Of a stretch of 49,834 nt of DNA, positions 32,884 through 45,196 are shown piece after piece. How positions within the stretch are numbered: the stretch's first letter is position 1; each line of letters starts with the position of its first letter. This DNA is from Candidatus Zixiibacteriota bacterium (GTDB lineage: Bacteria > Zixibacteria > MSB-5A5 > WJJR01). The position numbers were made by a program, and so were the translations under genes. The notes under the pieces were generated by a model. It made no database searches. It was not told the origin of the DNA and saw only the letters and a program-made list of their open reading frames with translations. The DNA is taken from positions 1 to 49,834 of the forward strand of contig JBFMGX010000047.1 in NCBI GenBank assembly GCA_040752595.1, written 5' to 3'.

Positions 32884-34989
32884 ATGCTTACAGACGTTCG
32901 ACATTTGGTGCCGGCGCTGGGGTGCGCCGGAGTATTGCTTCTGGGCGCCACGGCCGCAGGGGCATTGCAGAGTGCATCGCCACCGGCTCTGCCCCCGGTC
33001 TTTCTCACGATCGTCAGCCATAATGAGGAGCCGCTTGGCGGCCGCCCTGATTACACTGCGGACATCAATTACTACCTTCAGAATCGGAATCTGGTGAAGC
33101 TGCTGGCGGAGACGATTCGCAGCCGCAACGCCGCCTTCAACTTCCAATCCGATTGGAACTACCTGAAGGCGGTGGCGCAGTTCGACACCGGTGTCGTGAC
33201 GGCCAATACCAATGGCAAGAACATTGTCCGTTGGATGAAGGAGGACCTGGGGGTCGAGATCGACTCACACGCCCACGAAACGCAGTACAACTATGCCGAT
33301 GTCGCCTACCTGATCGAGCAGCTTGGCATTACTCCATCCAAGAACGTGGGCGGTTTTCTCTACAATCCTCCCGACAATCCACAGGGTTGGGAACAGCACG
33401 AGAACGGCATCAACGGCTGGATCCATCCGTCATATTTCTGGCGGGCCGACCATCTCTGGGGTGCGGCGACATTTCAGCATCAGGGAGAGGACGACCGTTC
33501 CTCGGGAATCTGGCGGCCGCAGGACCGCTACAGTTTCTACACCGATGACCCCAATCGACGGCTTCTGTACATCGGCGGCGGCTGTGGCGGCCAGCCGGGG
33601 CTGGTGCAACTGCTCGATGACATCGAGGCGGAACGTGTCCCGGCTGACGGGTTCTACACCGCGAATCTGATGATGATTCAGGATTGGATGACGCCCCAGA
33701 GCATCGTTGCGCTGGGCAGCTTCATCGACTCGCTGGCACCGGTGGTGGCATCGGGCCGGATCATCTGGTCAACGTTGACACAGACCGCGCAGACGTGGCG
33801 AACGCAGTATATGGCGCAACCGTTTCGCTACGACTGTGTGCCCGACACCGTTGGCACCTACACGATTGAAACGTTGGAGACATGGGTTGCCGCCCCCAAT
33901 GGCAACCTTCTCTACACGCGGATCGTGCAGCCGATTTCCGCGCTCTATCCGGGGCAGCGTTTCCCATCCCTGATCGCCGTCCCCGGCGGAACCGGACCGG
34001 GGGCGCCATTGGCCGACAATGCCGGCTATCGAGATCTCGCCGCCGGCGGCTTCGTGGTGGTCGTTTTCAATCCCGAGGGCCGCGGCACCGGCCAGCCCGG
34101 CAACCTACTGAGTGAGGGAGTCGAGGACTGCAACGGCTGGACGCATCAGGATGATCTGAAGGCGATCGTGGAACATACCGCCGGCCTCGCGAATGTCGAT
34201 CGCGGCAACATCGGTGTCGAGACATCATCATTCGGCATCGCCATTGGCGCCGGGGCGTTGGGACGCTACCCCGAGCTCCCGGTCGCCTATCTGGTCGACC
34301 AGGAGGGGCCGCACGACAACCGCGTGATCACGTTCTACGATGCCGGGCATGAGGTCGCCGTCTGCGGCCACCTCAGCACGGTCACAGACCCATCGCCTGA
34401 GAATGTCGCCTACTGGTCCGAGCGCGAGGCGGTGCGTTACATCGGCGATTATCCCGGCTACTACCTGCGCATGCAGGCCGAGGATGATCACGCGCAGGAT
34501 TCCGGCTACTTCCGTCATGCAATTGAGATGATCGACTCCGCCACGTCATCGTCCGCCGGCGGAGGGGGAGTGGCCTGCTGGACACGGATGAACGGCGACG
34601 ACATGGGAAACCCGGTCAATACGGTCTACCAATTCAGCGATACATCACAGTACCCCAACTGGGTTTCCGGACGACTCAATCCCGATCATCCCGATTTGCA
34701 CTTCACGTACATCCGGGAGATGGCGGAGCTGACAGCAACTTTCAGTTGCCGTTGCCACGGCGACCCGCAGTGCGACAGCGTGACCAACATCACTGATGTC
34801 GTCAAGACCGTCGACGTCGCCTTTCGCGGTACCGATCCCACCTTGGACCCGAATCCCGCCTGCGGCCTGCCGGTGACAGACGTCGACTGCAATGGGTCGA
34901 CCGACGTCATCGACGTTGTGCGCATCGTCGCTGTGGCCTTCCGGGGGTCCAGCCCATGGACCATGGTCTGCCGGCCTTGCACGCAGTAG
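32884..34989 (+). CDS. Secreted deacetylase-like/alpha-beta hydrolase fusion with dockerin-like tail
   Basis: The 701-residue product starts with a signal peptide (LVPALGCAGVLLLGATAAGA). Its first half resembles polysaccharide-deacetylase-type (NodB-fold) proteins: FLTIVSHNEEP, then EIDSHAHETQYNYADV and a long wedge of aromatic residues. The second half (from about 345) is alpha/beta hydrolase-like: FVVVVFNPEGRGTGQPG, a probable nucleophile serine in ETSSFGIAIG, and VAYLVDQEGPHDN. The last 80 residues are the double dockerin-like repeat (CRCHGDPQCDSVTNITDVV, DVDCNGSTDVIDVV, CRPC). The start at 32884 has GGAG six bases upstream. The assignments are from motif impressions, the tail is certain. 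A role in extracellular carbohydrate or ester processing is suggested. Confidence 0.7.
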   Translation: MLTDVRHLVPALGCAGVLLLGATAAGALQSASPPALPPVFLTIVSHNEEPLGGRPDYTADINYYLQNRNLVKLLAETIRSRNAAFNFQSDWNYLKAVAQFDTGVVTANTNGKNIVRWMKEDLGVEIDSHAHETQYNYADVAYLIEQLGITPSKNVGGFLYNPPDNPQGWEQHENGINGWIHPSYFWRADHLWGAATFQHQGEDDRSSGIWRPQDRYSFYTDDPNRRLLYIGGGCGGQPGLVQLLDDIEAERVPADGFYTANLMMIQDWMTPQSIVALGSFIDSLAPVVASGRIIWSTLTQTAQTWRTQYMAQPFRYDCVPDTVGTYTIETLETWVAAPNGNLLYTRIVQPISALYPGQRFPSLIAVPGGTGPGAPLADNAGYRDLAAGGFVVVVFNPEGRGTGQPGNLLSEGVEDCNGWTHQDDLKAIVEHTAGLANVDRGNIGVETSSFGIAIGAGALGRYPELPVAYLVDQEGPHDNRVITFYDAGHEVAVCGHLSTVTDPSPENVAYWSEREAVRYIGDYPGYYLRMQAEDDHAQDSGYFRHAIEMIDSATSSSAGGGGVACWTRMNGDDMGNPVNTVYQFSDTSQYPNWVSGRLNPDHPDLHFTYIREMAELTATFSCRCHGDPQCDSVTNITDVVKTVDVAFRGTDPTLDPNPACGLPVTDVDCNGSTDVIDVVRIVAVAFRGSSPWTMVCRPCTQ

Positions 34990-35159
34990 CGACGTGTGGG
35001 CCGATCATGCGGACGTGATCCAGGGCCACCAACTGTAACTTTCCGCCTCCATGTTCGTTAAACGAGGGAAGGGCATCGCGTCCGGAGAGGGCGGCACACT
35101 ACCGGACCCGGCGTGACCCGGCCTTGGGGTTCCAAGTGAGGCAAGACGGAGGGAAGACC

Positions 35160-36764
35160 ATGGGCATCCTACATGTCATCCGCGGCCCGGTCTGGCGGCG
35201 ATCTGCAACCATGCTCATGCCGTTGCTCTTGCCTCTGTGCGCGCCGCTCGTCACATCGACTGCCGCCGCGCAGGAGTCGACCTTTGTAGTGTCTCGGACC
35301 GACTCGACGTACCTCGCCTACATGCGGGAGATCTTTCACCTCAGTCGGGCCTTGGGAGACAGCATCTGGCCGGGGCTCGATTACAACCGCGTGCCGATTC
35401 TCCTCTACCGTCCTGACAGCATTGCCTTCCTGTTCAATCACCCGAATCCGCCGCCGGAGTTCGAGCCCGCCATCGGGTTACCCTGGGCGTTTCAAAACCC
35501 TGTGTATGTTCACCGGGGACGGGTGGGCGATCTTACCGGCCAGTTCTGGACCGAGATGGACTTCAACGGGCAGGCGACGTTCGTCTGTCCCTATGACGAT
35601 GACAGCACGCGGGAGGGACGCTTCTTCCGTTTCGTGGCGCACGAGGCGTTTCACACGTTTCAGGCGATGATGTTCCGTGACCGGGCCGACACCGATGAGA
35701 AGCTCTATCCCATCACGATCGTGCAGAACAATACTCTGGCCACACTGGAGAACCTGATCCTGGCCAAAGCCGTGGACGCTCTGATCGTCGATGACCGTGA
35801 TGAGGTCCTGCGGCGGGCACGCCAGTTCGTCATCGTGCGCGACCGGCGGCTAAAGGTCGCTCCGCCATTTGTTCGAGAACACGAGCAGAGCGAGGAACGC
35901 AAGGAGAACACCGCCTTCTACGTGGAGAAACGCTGTGAGGAGGCCGGACGGACCCGGGGGTACGCACCGACCGAATTCCGCCGATGCACACGATTCGATC
36001 CCTACCACTCACACAAGGAAGTCCTCCAGACAGTCCACGACGGCATACTGGAGCATTTGCGGGGCGGAGCGATCGCGCCCGTCACCATGCCCCGGCTTCG
36101 CATCTATGACAACGGTGCCGCCGTGGGGTACCTGTTGGACTATCTCGGCGCGGACTGGAAGGGACAGGCGACCGCCGATTCCAGTTTCCTGTTCCACGGT
36201 ACCCTGGAGCAATCCATCGGTCCCATCGGCGATGCCGACAGCCGCCGCCGCGAGCTGGCGGCCGTCGAACAGGAGTTCGCCTTCGCGCAGATCCTGACGG
36301 CGGCGGCGGCAAACATCGACGACCACAATCGGCAGATCGAAACACTGGCGCGCCAGATCCGCTCTTCCGGACGGATCGCGTATCGCATCGCGGCCGCCGT
36401 GAAGAGAGGCGTCTCCAAAAGCTCGGCATCGTCGCACAAGGTTCTCTACAGCGATGCCGGACAGACCGCGTTGTACGAGCAGGCCGATCGCTTCCTCGTC
36501 AAGACCGGACCGGCGGCCGTCACCGTGCGGGGTCGTGGACTCATCTACTCCCGTGCCGCGGACGGCAAGACCATCACCGTTGAAGTGTTCATGGACGTGC
36601 TGCCGTCAGAAATCGTCGTCGATGGACACGCGCTCCCACACGACGCGGAAACACACGCCATCCAGGACTCTCTCCGGTTGACCGTCGGTGATGAACTGAA
36701 TGTCACCGGTGCCGCCGGCACACTCACGATCAGCCGGGATACGGTCTTTGTTGCGTTCCAGTGA
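35160..36764 (+). CDS. Secreted HExxH protein, putative metallopeptidase
   Basis: The 534-residue product has a signal peptide (TMLMPLLLPLCAPLVTSTAAA, cleavage before QES) and a zincin-type motif FVAHEAFHTFQ with H161, E162 and H165. It has no clear third ligand by eye, but E-rich segments follow. The C-terminal 120 residues look like a beta-rich domain (TVRGRGLIYSRAADGKTITV). No named family is recognised. The start at 35160 follows GGAGGGAAGACC. It is the second of four consecutive exported hydrolase genes and has no dockerin-like tail. Confidence 0.75.
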   Translation: MGILHVIRGPVWRRSATMLMPLLLPLCAPLVTSTAAAQESTFVVSRTDSTYLAYMREIFHLSRALGDSIWPGLDYNRVPILLYRPDSIAFLFNHPNPPPEFEPAIGLPWAFQNPVYVHRGRVGDLTGQFWTEMDFNGQATFVCPYDDDSTREGRFFRFVAHEAFHTFQAMMFRDRADTDEKLYPITIVQNNTLATLENLILAKAVDALIVDDRDEVLRRARQFVIVRDRRLKVAPPFVREHEQSEERKENTAFYVEKRCEEAGRTRGYAPTEFRRCTRFDPYHSHKEVLQTVHDGILEHLRGGAIAPVTMPRLRIYDNGAAVGYLLDYLGADWKGQATADSSFLFHGTLEQSIGPIGDADSRRRELAAVEQEFAFAQILTAAAANIDDHNRQIETLARQIRSSGRIAYRIAAAVKRGVSKSSASSHKVLYSDAGQTALYEQADRFLVKTGPAAVTVRGRGLIYSRAADGKTITVEVFMDVLPSEIVVDGHALPHDAETHAIQDSLRLTVGDELNVTGAAGTLTISRDTVFVAFQ

Positions 36765-37042
36765 TGCTCAATAGAGACCATCAGGCGTAGAGGGCCATGA
36801 TCATGTAGTCTGTCCGGGACACGGCAGTTGTTGTCCCCTTCGGCACCCGAACCACCACACGAACCGAATGCCGTATCCGCGTGAGCCGCAAGCGCATACG
36901 GCGCATTTCTCGACACAAGCCCGGCGGATTCCGCTGGCTTTCAGTCGTCCATGTTAACAGCTTACTGCGTTGTGGGCCTTTGAAGCATAGCGGATGATCG
37001 AGTGTCTACATAACCCCAAGCGTACAGAAAAGGAGCAGAGGA

Positions 37043-39778
37043 ATGAAGGCACGTTCCACGACCATGATTGTCCTGATCGTCGGCGCATTGCTGGCGGCGG
37101 GCCTTGTGTCTGCGGCCACGTTGCCGCCCCTCCAGGTGGAGAAATACGAACTCCCCAACGGGCTCGATGTGATCCTGCATGAGGACCACACGCTGCCAAC
37201 GGTTGCGGTGAACATCTGGTATCACGTCGGCTCCAAGAACGAGCAGCCGCGTCGGACCGGATTCGCCCACCTTTTTGAGCACATGATGTTCCAGGGCTCG
37301 GAGCACCACGAGGGAGAGTATTTCGAACCGCTGGAGAAGATCGGCGGCGGCGTCAATGGCAGCACGACCGAGGATCGGACCAACTACTTCGAGGACGTCC
37401 CCAGCAACTACCTGGAACTGGCGCTCTGGCTGGAATCCGACCGTATGGGCTTTCTGCTTCCCTCGATGACGCAGGAGAAGCTCGACAACCAGCGCGACGT
37501 TGTGAAGAACGAGCGTCGGCAGGGGCTGGAGAACGAGCCGTACGGCAAGGTCGAGGAGCTCGTGGTCCCGCTGCAATATCCCGAGGGACATCCCTACGCG
37601 CACACGGTGATCGGGAGCATGGAGGATCTGTCGGCGGCGTCGCTGGATGACGTGAAGAACTTCTTCAAGTCGTACTACACGCCGAACAATGCCTCGTTGT
37701 GCATTGCCGGTGATTTTGACCCGGCCGCGGCCAAGAAGCTCGTCGAGAAGTACTTCGCGAACATTCCGCCGGGACCGCCGGTCGACCGCGTGCAGACGTG
37801 GATTCCGACGTTCGATGGCGTTCGCCGCGGCACCGCCGAGGATAACGTCAATCTGCCCCGTGTCTACATGATGTGGCATACACCCGCCGGTTACATGCCG
37901 GGCGACGCCGAACTGGACCTGCTGGCGAACGTGCTCACGTCGGGTAAGACATCGCGGCTCTACAAGTCGCTCGTGTATGAGAAGCAGATCGCACAGGACG
38001 TCCGTGCCTATCAGTCATCCGGCGAAGTGAGCGGATCGTTCAACATCATTGCCACGGCGCGCCAGGGGCACACGTTGGCGGAGCTGGAATCGGCCATCGA
38101 CGAGGAACTGCGCAAGGTACTGGCGACCGGGATCACGGCAACCGAACTGGCTCAGGCGCAGACAGCCTACGAGGCCGGATTCGTCCGGCGCATGGAGCGC
38201 GTGGGCAGCTTCGGCGGCCGCGCCGACATGCTGAATGCATACAACACGTTCTTGGGCGAGCCCAACAAGTTCCAGTGGGACCTCGACCGCTACTCACGGG
38301 CGACCGCGGCCGATGTGCAACGAGTCGCCAAGCAGTACGTTCTGCTCGATCGACGGCTGATCTTCGAAGTATTTCCGCAGGGGACATTGGCGGCGGGCGA
38401 GACGGAGATCGACCGTGCCCAGGAACCCGCGCCGATGCCGGATCCGACCTTCACGCCGCCGACCATAGAGAAGACCAAGCTGACGAACGGCATGGACCTC
38501 TGGTTGGTCGAGGACCACAAGCTGCCGCTGGTTCAGTTGAATCTTGTGCTCAAGAGCGGCTGGGCCGCCGATCCCGCCGATCGCCCCGGCGCTGCCTCGC
38601 TCACCGCCGAGTTGCTGGACGAGGGAACCAAGACACGCACGGCCCTGCAGATCTCCGAGGAAGCCAAGTCGCTGGGCGCTTCGTTGGGAACCGGCAGTTC
38701 CTTTGACGGCTCGTCGGTCTCATTGAACGTTCTGAAGCGCAATATCGATCCCGCCCTGGCACTCATGGCCGATGTCGTGCTCAACCCGACCTTCCCAAAC
38801 GAGGAACTGGAGCGCCGTCGGCAGCTCTATTTGGGCCGCATCATGCAGGAATCGAAAGAGCCCTTCACGGTGGCCTACAAGACCTTCTCGCGTGCCCTGT
38901 TTGGTCCCAATCATCCCTATGGCCAACCGTACACCGGCTCGGGGACTGAGGCCTCGATCAAGGCGATCACACGCGATGACCTGGTGCGCTACTACGATGC
39001 CAACTACCATCCCAACAACGCCGCCTTCGTTGTCAGTGGCGACATGACGATGGCCGAGGCGCAGGCCGCGCTCGAAAAGGCCTTCAAGGGATGGCAGCCC
39101 GGCACGGTCGCCTCGCCAGAGGTCCCGGATCCGCAACCGGTCTCGCAGACGAAGATTCTGATTGTCGATAAGCCCGGAGCGGCCCAGAGCGTCGTCATGG
39201 CCGGCAGTCTGGGGCTCCGCCGCAATGACCCGGATTTCATGGCAACCTCTGTCATGAACAATGCCCTCGGCGGGATGTTCACCAGTCGCATCAACATGAA
39301 TCTGCGCGAGGACAAGGGGTACACCTATGGCGCCGGGTCGTTCTTCTCGTCGCGACGCGGCATCGGACCATTTGTGGTCTATGCGCCGGTGGAAACCCGA
39401 TTCACCGATTCCGCGCTCGTGCAGATGATGAAAGAGCTGCGCGATGTCCTCGGGCCGCGCCCCCTGTCCGATGCCGAGCTGGCCGACAGCAAGAACAACA
39501 TGATCAAGGGGTTCCCCCAGGACTATTTCTCCTCGATCGGCGCCGTCGCCGGGAGCATGGGCAGCATCATCACGCTCGGCCTGCCGGATGACGAATGGCA
39601 GACCTATCAGAACCGGGTACGCGCCATTGATGGCGCGACCGCGACCCAGGCCGCCAAAGACCACGTTCATCCCGATGCGGTGTTGATCGTCGTTGTCGGC
39701 GATCGCGCCAAGATCGAAGCCGGGATCAAGGCACTCAACCTCGGCCAGATCACCTATGCAGACGCCGAGCTGCAATAG
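37043..39778 (+). CDS. M16 zinc peptidase, two tandem domains
   Basis: The 911-residue exported protein (signal peptide ending near residue 24) has the inverted zinc motif HLFEH (H76, E79, H80) and the third ligand E157 in NERRQG. The second M16 repeat starts near residue 475 (KLTNGMDLWLVEDHKLPLV). It lacks the HxxEH motif (there AASLTAELLDEG), as in the inactive half of pitrilysin-type and PqqL-type enzymes. The two halves close into a chamber that degrades peptides. AGGAG lies just upstream of the ATG. A terminator follows. It is next to an M14 carboxypeptidase gene, so peptide breakdown outside the cytoplasm is likely. Confidence 0.92.
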   Translation: MKARSTTMIVLIVGALLAAGLVSAATLPPLQVEKYELPNGLDVILHEDHTLPTVAVNIWYHVGSKNEQPRRTGFAHLFEHMMFQGSEHHEGEYFEPLEKIGGGVNGSTTEDRTNYFEDVPSNYLELALWLESDRMGFLLPSMTQEKLDNQRDVVKNERRQGLENEPYGKVEELVVPLQYPEGHPYAHTVIGSMEDLSAASLDDVKNFFKSYYTPNNASLCIAGDFDPAAAKKLVEKYFANIPPGPPVDRVQTWIPTFDGVRRGTAEDNVNLPRVYMMWHTPAGYMPGDAELDLLANVLTSGKTSRLYKSLVYEKQIAQDVRAYQSSGEVSGSFNIIATARQGHTLAELESAIDEELRKVLATGITATELAQAQTAYEAGFVRRMERVGSFGGRADMLNAYNTFLGEPNKFQWDLDRYSRATAADVQRVAKQYVLLDRRLIFEVFPQGTLAAGETEIDRAQEPAPMPDPTFTPPTIEKTKLTNGMDLWLVEDHKLPLVQLNLVLKSGWAADPADRPGAASLTAELLDEGTKTRTALQISEEAKSLGASLGTGSSFDGSSVSLNVLKRNIDPALALMADVVLNPTFPNEELERRRQLYLGRIMQESKEPFTVAYKTFSRALFGPNHPYGQPYTGSGTEASIKAITRDDLVRYYDANYHPNNAAFVVSGDMTMAEAQAALEKAFKGWQPGTVASPEVPDPQPVSQTKILIVDKPGAAQSVVMAGSLGLRRNDPDFMATSVMNNALGGMFTSRINMNLREDKGYTYGAGSFFSSRRGIGPFVVYAPVETRFTDSALVQMMKELRDVLGPRPLSDAELADSKNNMIKGFPQDYFSSIGAVAGSMGSIITLGLPDDEWQTYQNRVRAIDGATATQAAKDHVHPDAVLIVVVGDRAKIEAGIKALNLGQITYADAELQ

Positions 39779-39805
39779 AGCGCGACCATAGATTCGACCG
39801 CGAGG

Positions 39806-39837
39806 GGGGCAGCCCACAACGGGCTGCCCCTTTTCTC
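39806..39837 (+). terminator. Rho-independent terminator after the M16 gene
   Basis: GGGGCAGCCC (39806-39815) pairs perfectly with GGGCTGCCCC (39821-39830) across ACAAC, followed by TTTTCTC. This is a textbook terminator. Confidence 0.85.
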
Positions 39838-39851
39838 ATAAACCACCGCCG

Positions 39852-40036
39852 GCGGGCTGAAAGCCCGCTGTCCTCAATCCATGGCATGCAGGGTGCGCGC
39901 TTCGCACGCACCGCCGGTCCACGAGTCAGGAGCACAGGGCTCCTGACCTACAGCTACGAGCTGCCCCTTTCGCCGTGACCGCGAATCTGATAACCTCTCC
40001 CTACGGGAGAGGTCGATCCCTGCCTGCCGGCAGGCA
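39852..40036. repeat. Series of palindromes between the M16 and M14 genes
   Basis: The 388-base gap holds four further hairpins: GCGGGCT-GAA-AGCCCGC (39852-39868), TCAGGAGC/GCTCCTGA (39926-39946), CCTCTCCC/GGGAGAGG (39994-40012) and the perfect palindrome TGCCTGCCGGCAGGCA (40021-40036). A CCTCTCCC/GGGAGAGG unit also occurs at 43732-43774. They are dispersed repeats typical of this window. No gene is seen here. Confidence 0.7.
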
Positions 40037-40166
40037 CGGCGCCGTAGGCGGATCGGGGATCTCCTCCGCCCGTTCGGTTTGTACGATCATGAATCCGCAT
40101 GACCTGCGACGCCGCGCAGCGCATATTCCCTCACGTGACTTTGGCATTCAACGAAAGGACGCTGAC

Positions 40167-43019
<2,853 letters not shown>

Positions 43020-43087
43020 CACGGCCGCGCGATCGCCACGATAGCGCAGAGTCGGTTGCACAACCTCGTTAAGACTGCGGCTCGGCA

Positions 43088-43130
43088 TTGCGTGGGTGAA
43101 CAAGGGGCTTAAGCCCCTTGTTTGCCGGTC
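43088..43130. repeat. 43-bp dispersed element, copy 2 (inverted)
   Basis: This is the reverse complement of 32682-32724 with a single T/C difference. The identity extends nine to twelve bases beyond the palindrome on each side, so the unit of duplication is larger than the palindrome. Confidence 0.8.
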
Positions 43131-43255
43131 ATTACGATAGTCCGTGAGGATTGTGCAGCCGGTTGCAGCGAGCCCCGCTGTCAAGACTGGCGCCTCGCGT
43201 CCGATAACGTATCAAAGATGCCGAGGCGGAGGTACCTGGCCCGCTTGGGGGGGCT

Positions 43256-43675
43256 GTGAAATCGCGTGCCCGAATCCTCATCGTCGACGACGAGCCGTTG
43301 GTCCGCCGGATGATCCGCGAGATCCTGTTGCGCGAAGGGTATCCTGTCATCCACGAAGCGCCCGACGGTCAGTCCGCCCTGACGAAGATTGAGAAGCATC
43401 GCACCGACATTGTCATCACCGACATCCGCATGCCGCACATGAGCGGCATCGAGCTTCTGATTCAGATCAAAGCCCGGTTCCCGCATACCGCTGTGATTGT
43501 CATGACCGGATTCGGCGATGTGCATACGTCCGACGAGGCCAAGTCGCTCGGCGCCGATGAATACGTGACCAAGCCGATCAAGCCGCGCGAGATCGAGGTC
43601 ATCGTCGAGCGCGTCCGGATGCGGCAGATGGTCTCCCGGCCGGGTGTTGCTCCCGCCACCGTGCCGGCCAATTGA
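43256..43675 (+). CDS. Single-domain response regulator (CheY-like receiver)
   Basis: The 139-residue protein has all receiver-domain landmarks: acidic pair D11/D12 in VDDEP, phospho-acceptor D56 in ITDIRMP, T84 in VMTGFG and K106 in TKPIK. It has no output domain, only a short proline/alanine tail, so it must act through protein contacts or as a phosphate shuttle. GTG at 43256 is the start, with only a weak G-rich sequence upstream. No histidine kinase is encoded nearby. Confidence 0.9.
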   Translation: MKSRARILIVDDEPLVRRMIREILLREGYPVIHEAPDGQSALTKIEKHRTDIVITDIRMPHMSGIELLIQIKARFPHTAVIVMTGFGDVHTSDEAKSLGADEYVTKPIKPREIEVIVERVRMRQMVSRPGVAPATVPAN

Positions 43676-43731
43676 TTTCACCATGGTCTTTCTTCCGGTA
43701 CAGTCTTCACCTGGTACGATGAACGTGATAA

Positions 43732-43774
43732 CCTCTCCCTCCGGCTTGCCCCGAGCCGGGTCGAGGGGGAGAGG
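43732..43774. repeat. Intergenic hairpin of the CCTCTCCC/GGGAGAGG family
   Basis: CCTCTCCCTC (43732-43741) pairs with GAGGGGGAGAGG (43763-43774) with a CCGGCTT/GAGCCGG stem inside. A second hairpin-like stretch (CGCCCGCCG...GGGCGGG) follows. It lies between the response regulator and the acetyltransferase gene and resembles the unit near 39994. Confidence 0.55.
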
Positions 43775-43867
43775 TCGCCCGCCGCAGGTGGGCGGGTGGG
43801 GGAGTTCTTCATTGGTTCATCGTGATGCGACCTCGTAGATTGCCCCCATCATGACCGGAGGAAAGCG

Positions 43868-45070
43868 ATGATCGCGATCCGCTCGCTGCAACGCGCCGAC
43901 CTTGAAGCGTACGGCGAACTCTGCCGGTACTGCTTTGATATGCCGCCGGAGTACGTCCCATTCTACACCTCGTGGGTCAGCCATCATCTCGCGCATACCT
44001 GGGGTGCCTTCGAGCAGAACCGTCTGTGCACCGGCCTGTGGTACTATCCCTATGAGATGCGCGTGGGGGAGGGATTTGTGCCCATGGGCGGTGTCGCGGC
44101 GGTGGCGACCGCACCGGAATGCCGCAACAGCGGCATGGCCCGCATGTTGATGACCCACGTCCACCGCCAGATGCGCGCCGAAGGACGGCCGCTGGCCGCG
44201 CTGATGCCCTTCAAACACGGCTTCTATGGCAGCATGGGGTACGCCGACGTCTTCTTCATGAATGACTGCATCATTCCCCCCGAACAGATCGCGCGGCGCG
44301 ATGTCGGCACTTTGCGTGTGCGTCTGGTCGACGGCGAACGGGAATGGCGCACGCTGGAGGATCTGCATCAGGCATACGGAAGCCGCTATTTCGGCACGGT
44401 CCGGCGCAACGCCCTCTATTGGCGCATACGCTATCTGACCATCCACCGGGAGATCAAACGCGTCTACCTGATCGAGCGCGGCCGGACACCGGCGGGATTC
44501 GTCATCACCAATCTGGGACGCGATGAGACGACCGGCAAGATGCGTCTGACCGTCGCCCAAGCCGTCTGGAACGGGAGCGATGTCCTCGATGCGATCCTAC
44601 AGTTGTTGCGATCACACCGCGACCAGGTGCACACGGTCGTCTGGCGGTTGCCCACGGACGTGCGGTTGTTCGACCGCATGACGGATCCCCGCATCACCGT
44701 GGCGCTGAAACCGAAGAAGATGCTGAAACTCGTCGATTTCAAGGGGGCGCTGGAGCAGCGGATGTACCGTCGCGATCTTGACGCTCTCCTGTCGGTGGAG
44801 CTGACGAGTGATGTCACCAGCCCATGGAATGGGGGACGCTGGCGTGTGGAGTGGCGCGACGGATATGCCCGGGTGCGCAAGGCCCGCCCCACCGATCGAC
44901 TCCCGGATACCCTGCGCGCCGACATCCGTACGATGGCGATCCTGTATTCCGGCTTGCAGACAGCCGGGGAACTCATCGCCGACGGTGCCATCACGGTGAA
45001 GGGAGATGCCCAGACATATCTCGACTCCGCGTTTCCCCGTGCTATACCGTACATCGACGATTGGTTCTGA
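43868..45070 (+). CDS. Eis-like GNAT acetyltransferase
   Basis: The 400-residue protein has two GNAT domains and a C-terminal SCP2-like domain, the Eis layout. The acetyl-CoA site lies in VAAVATAPECRNSGMARML (about 75-95). The segment FKHGFYGSMGYADVF (about 115-130) and the C-terminal tail ending YIDDWF fit the family, whose C-terminal carboxylate takes part in catalysis. Eis proteins acetylate amines of aminoglycosides or other polyamines; the substrate here is unknown. GGAGGAAAGCG lies just before the ATG. Confidence 0.85.
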   Translation: MIAIRSLQRADLEAYGELCRYCFDMPPEYVPFYTSWVSHHLAHTWGAFEQNRLCTGLWYYPYEMRVGEGFVPMGGVAAVATAPECRNSGMARMLMTHVHRQMRAEGRPLAALMPFKHGFYGSMGYADVFFMNDCIIPPEQIARRDVGTLRVRLVDGEREWRTLEDLHQAYGSRYFGTVRRNALYWRIRYLTIHREIKRVYLIERGRTPAGFVITNLGRDETTGKMRLTVAQAVWNGSDVLDAILQLLRSHRDQVHTVVWRLPTDVRLFDRMTDPRITVALKPKKMLKLVDFKGALEQRMYRRDLDALLSVELTSDVTSPWNGGRWRVEWRDGYARVRKARPTDRLPDTLRADIRTMAILYSGLQTAGELIADGAITVKGDAQTYLDSAFPRAIPYIDDWF

Positions 45071-45196
45071 CGCGTCCAGCAGGGATGACAATCCCGGACA
45101 GAATGCCCTTGCGCCGGCGGTACGCGGGGTCGATCTTGGTGTATCGGGCCCTGGCATCCGGCCCGAGGGTCTCGGGCTGACGCAAGGAGGGGAGCC

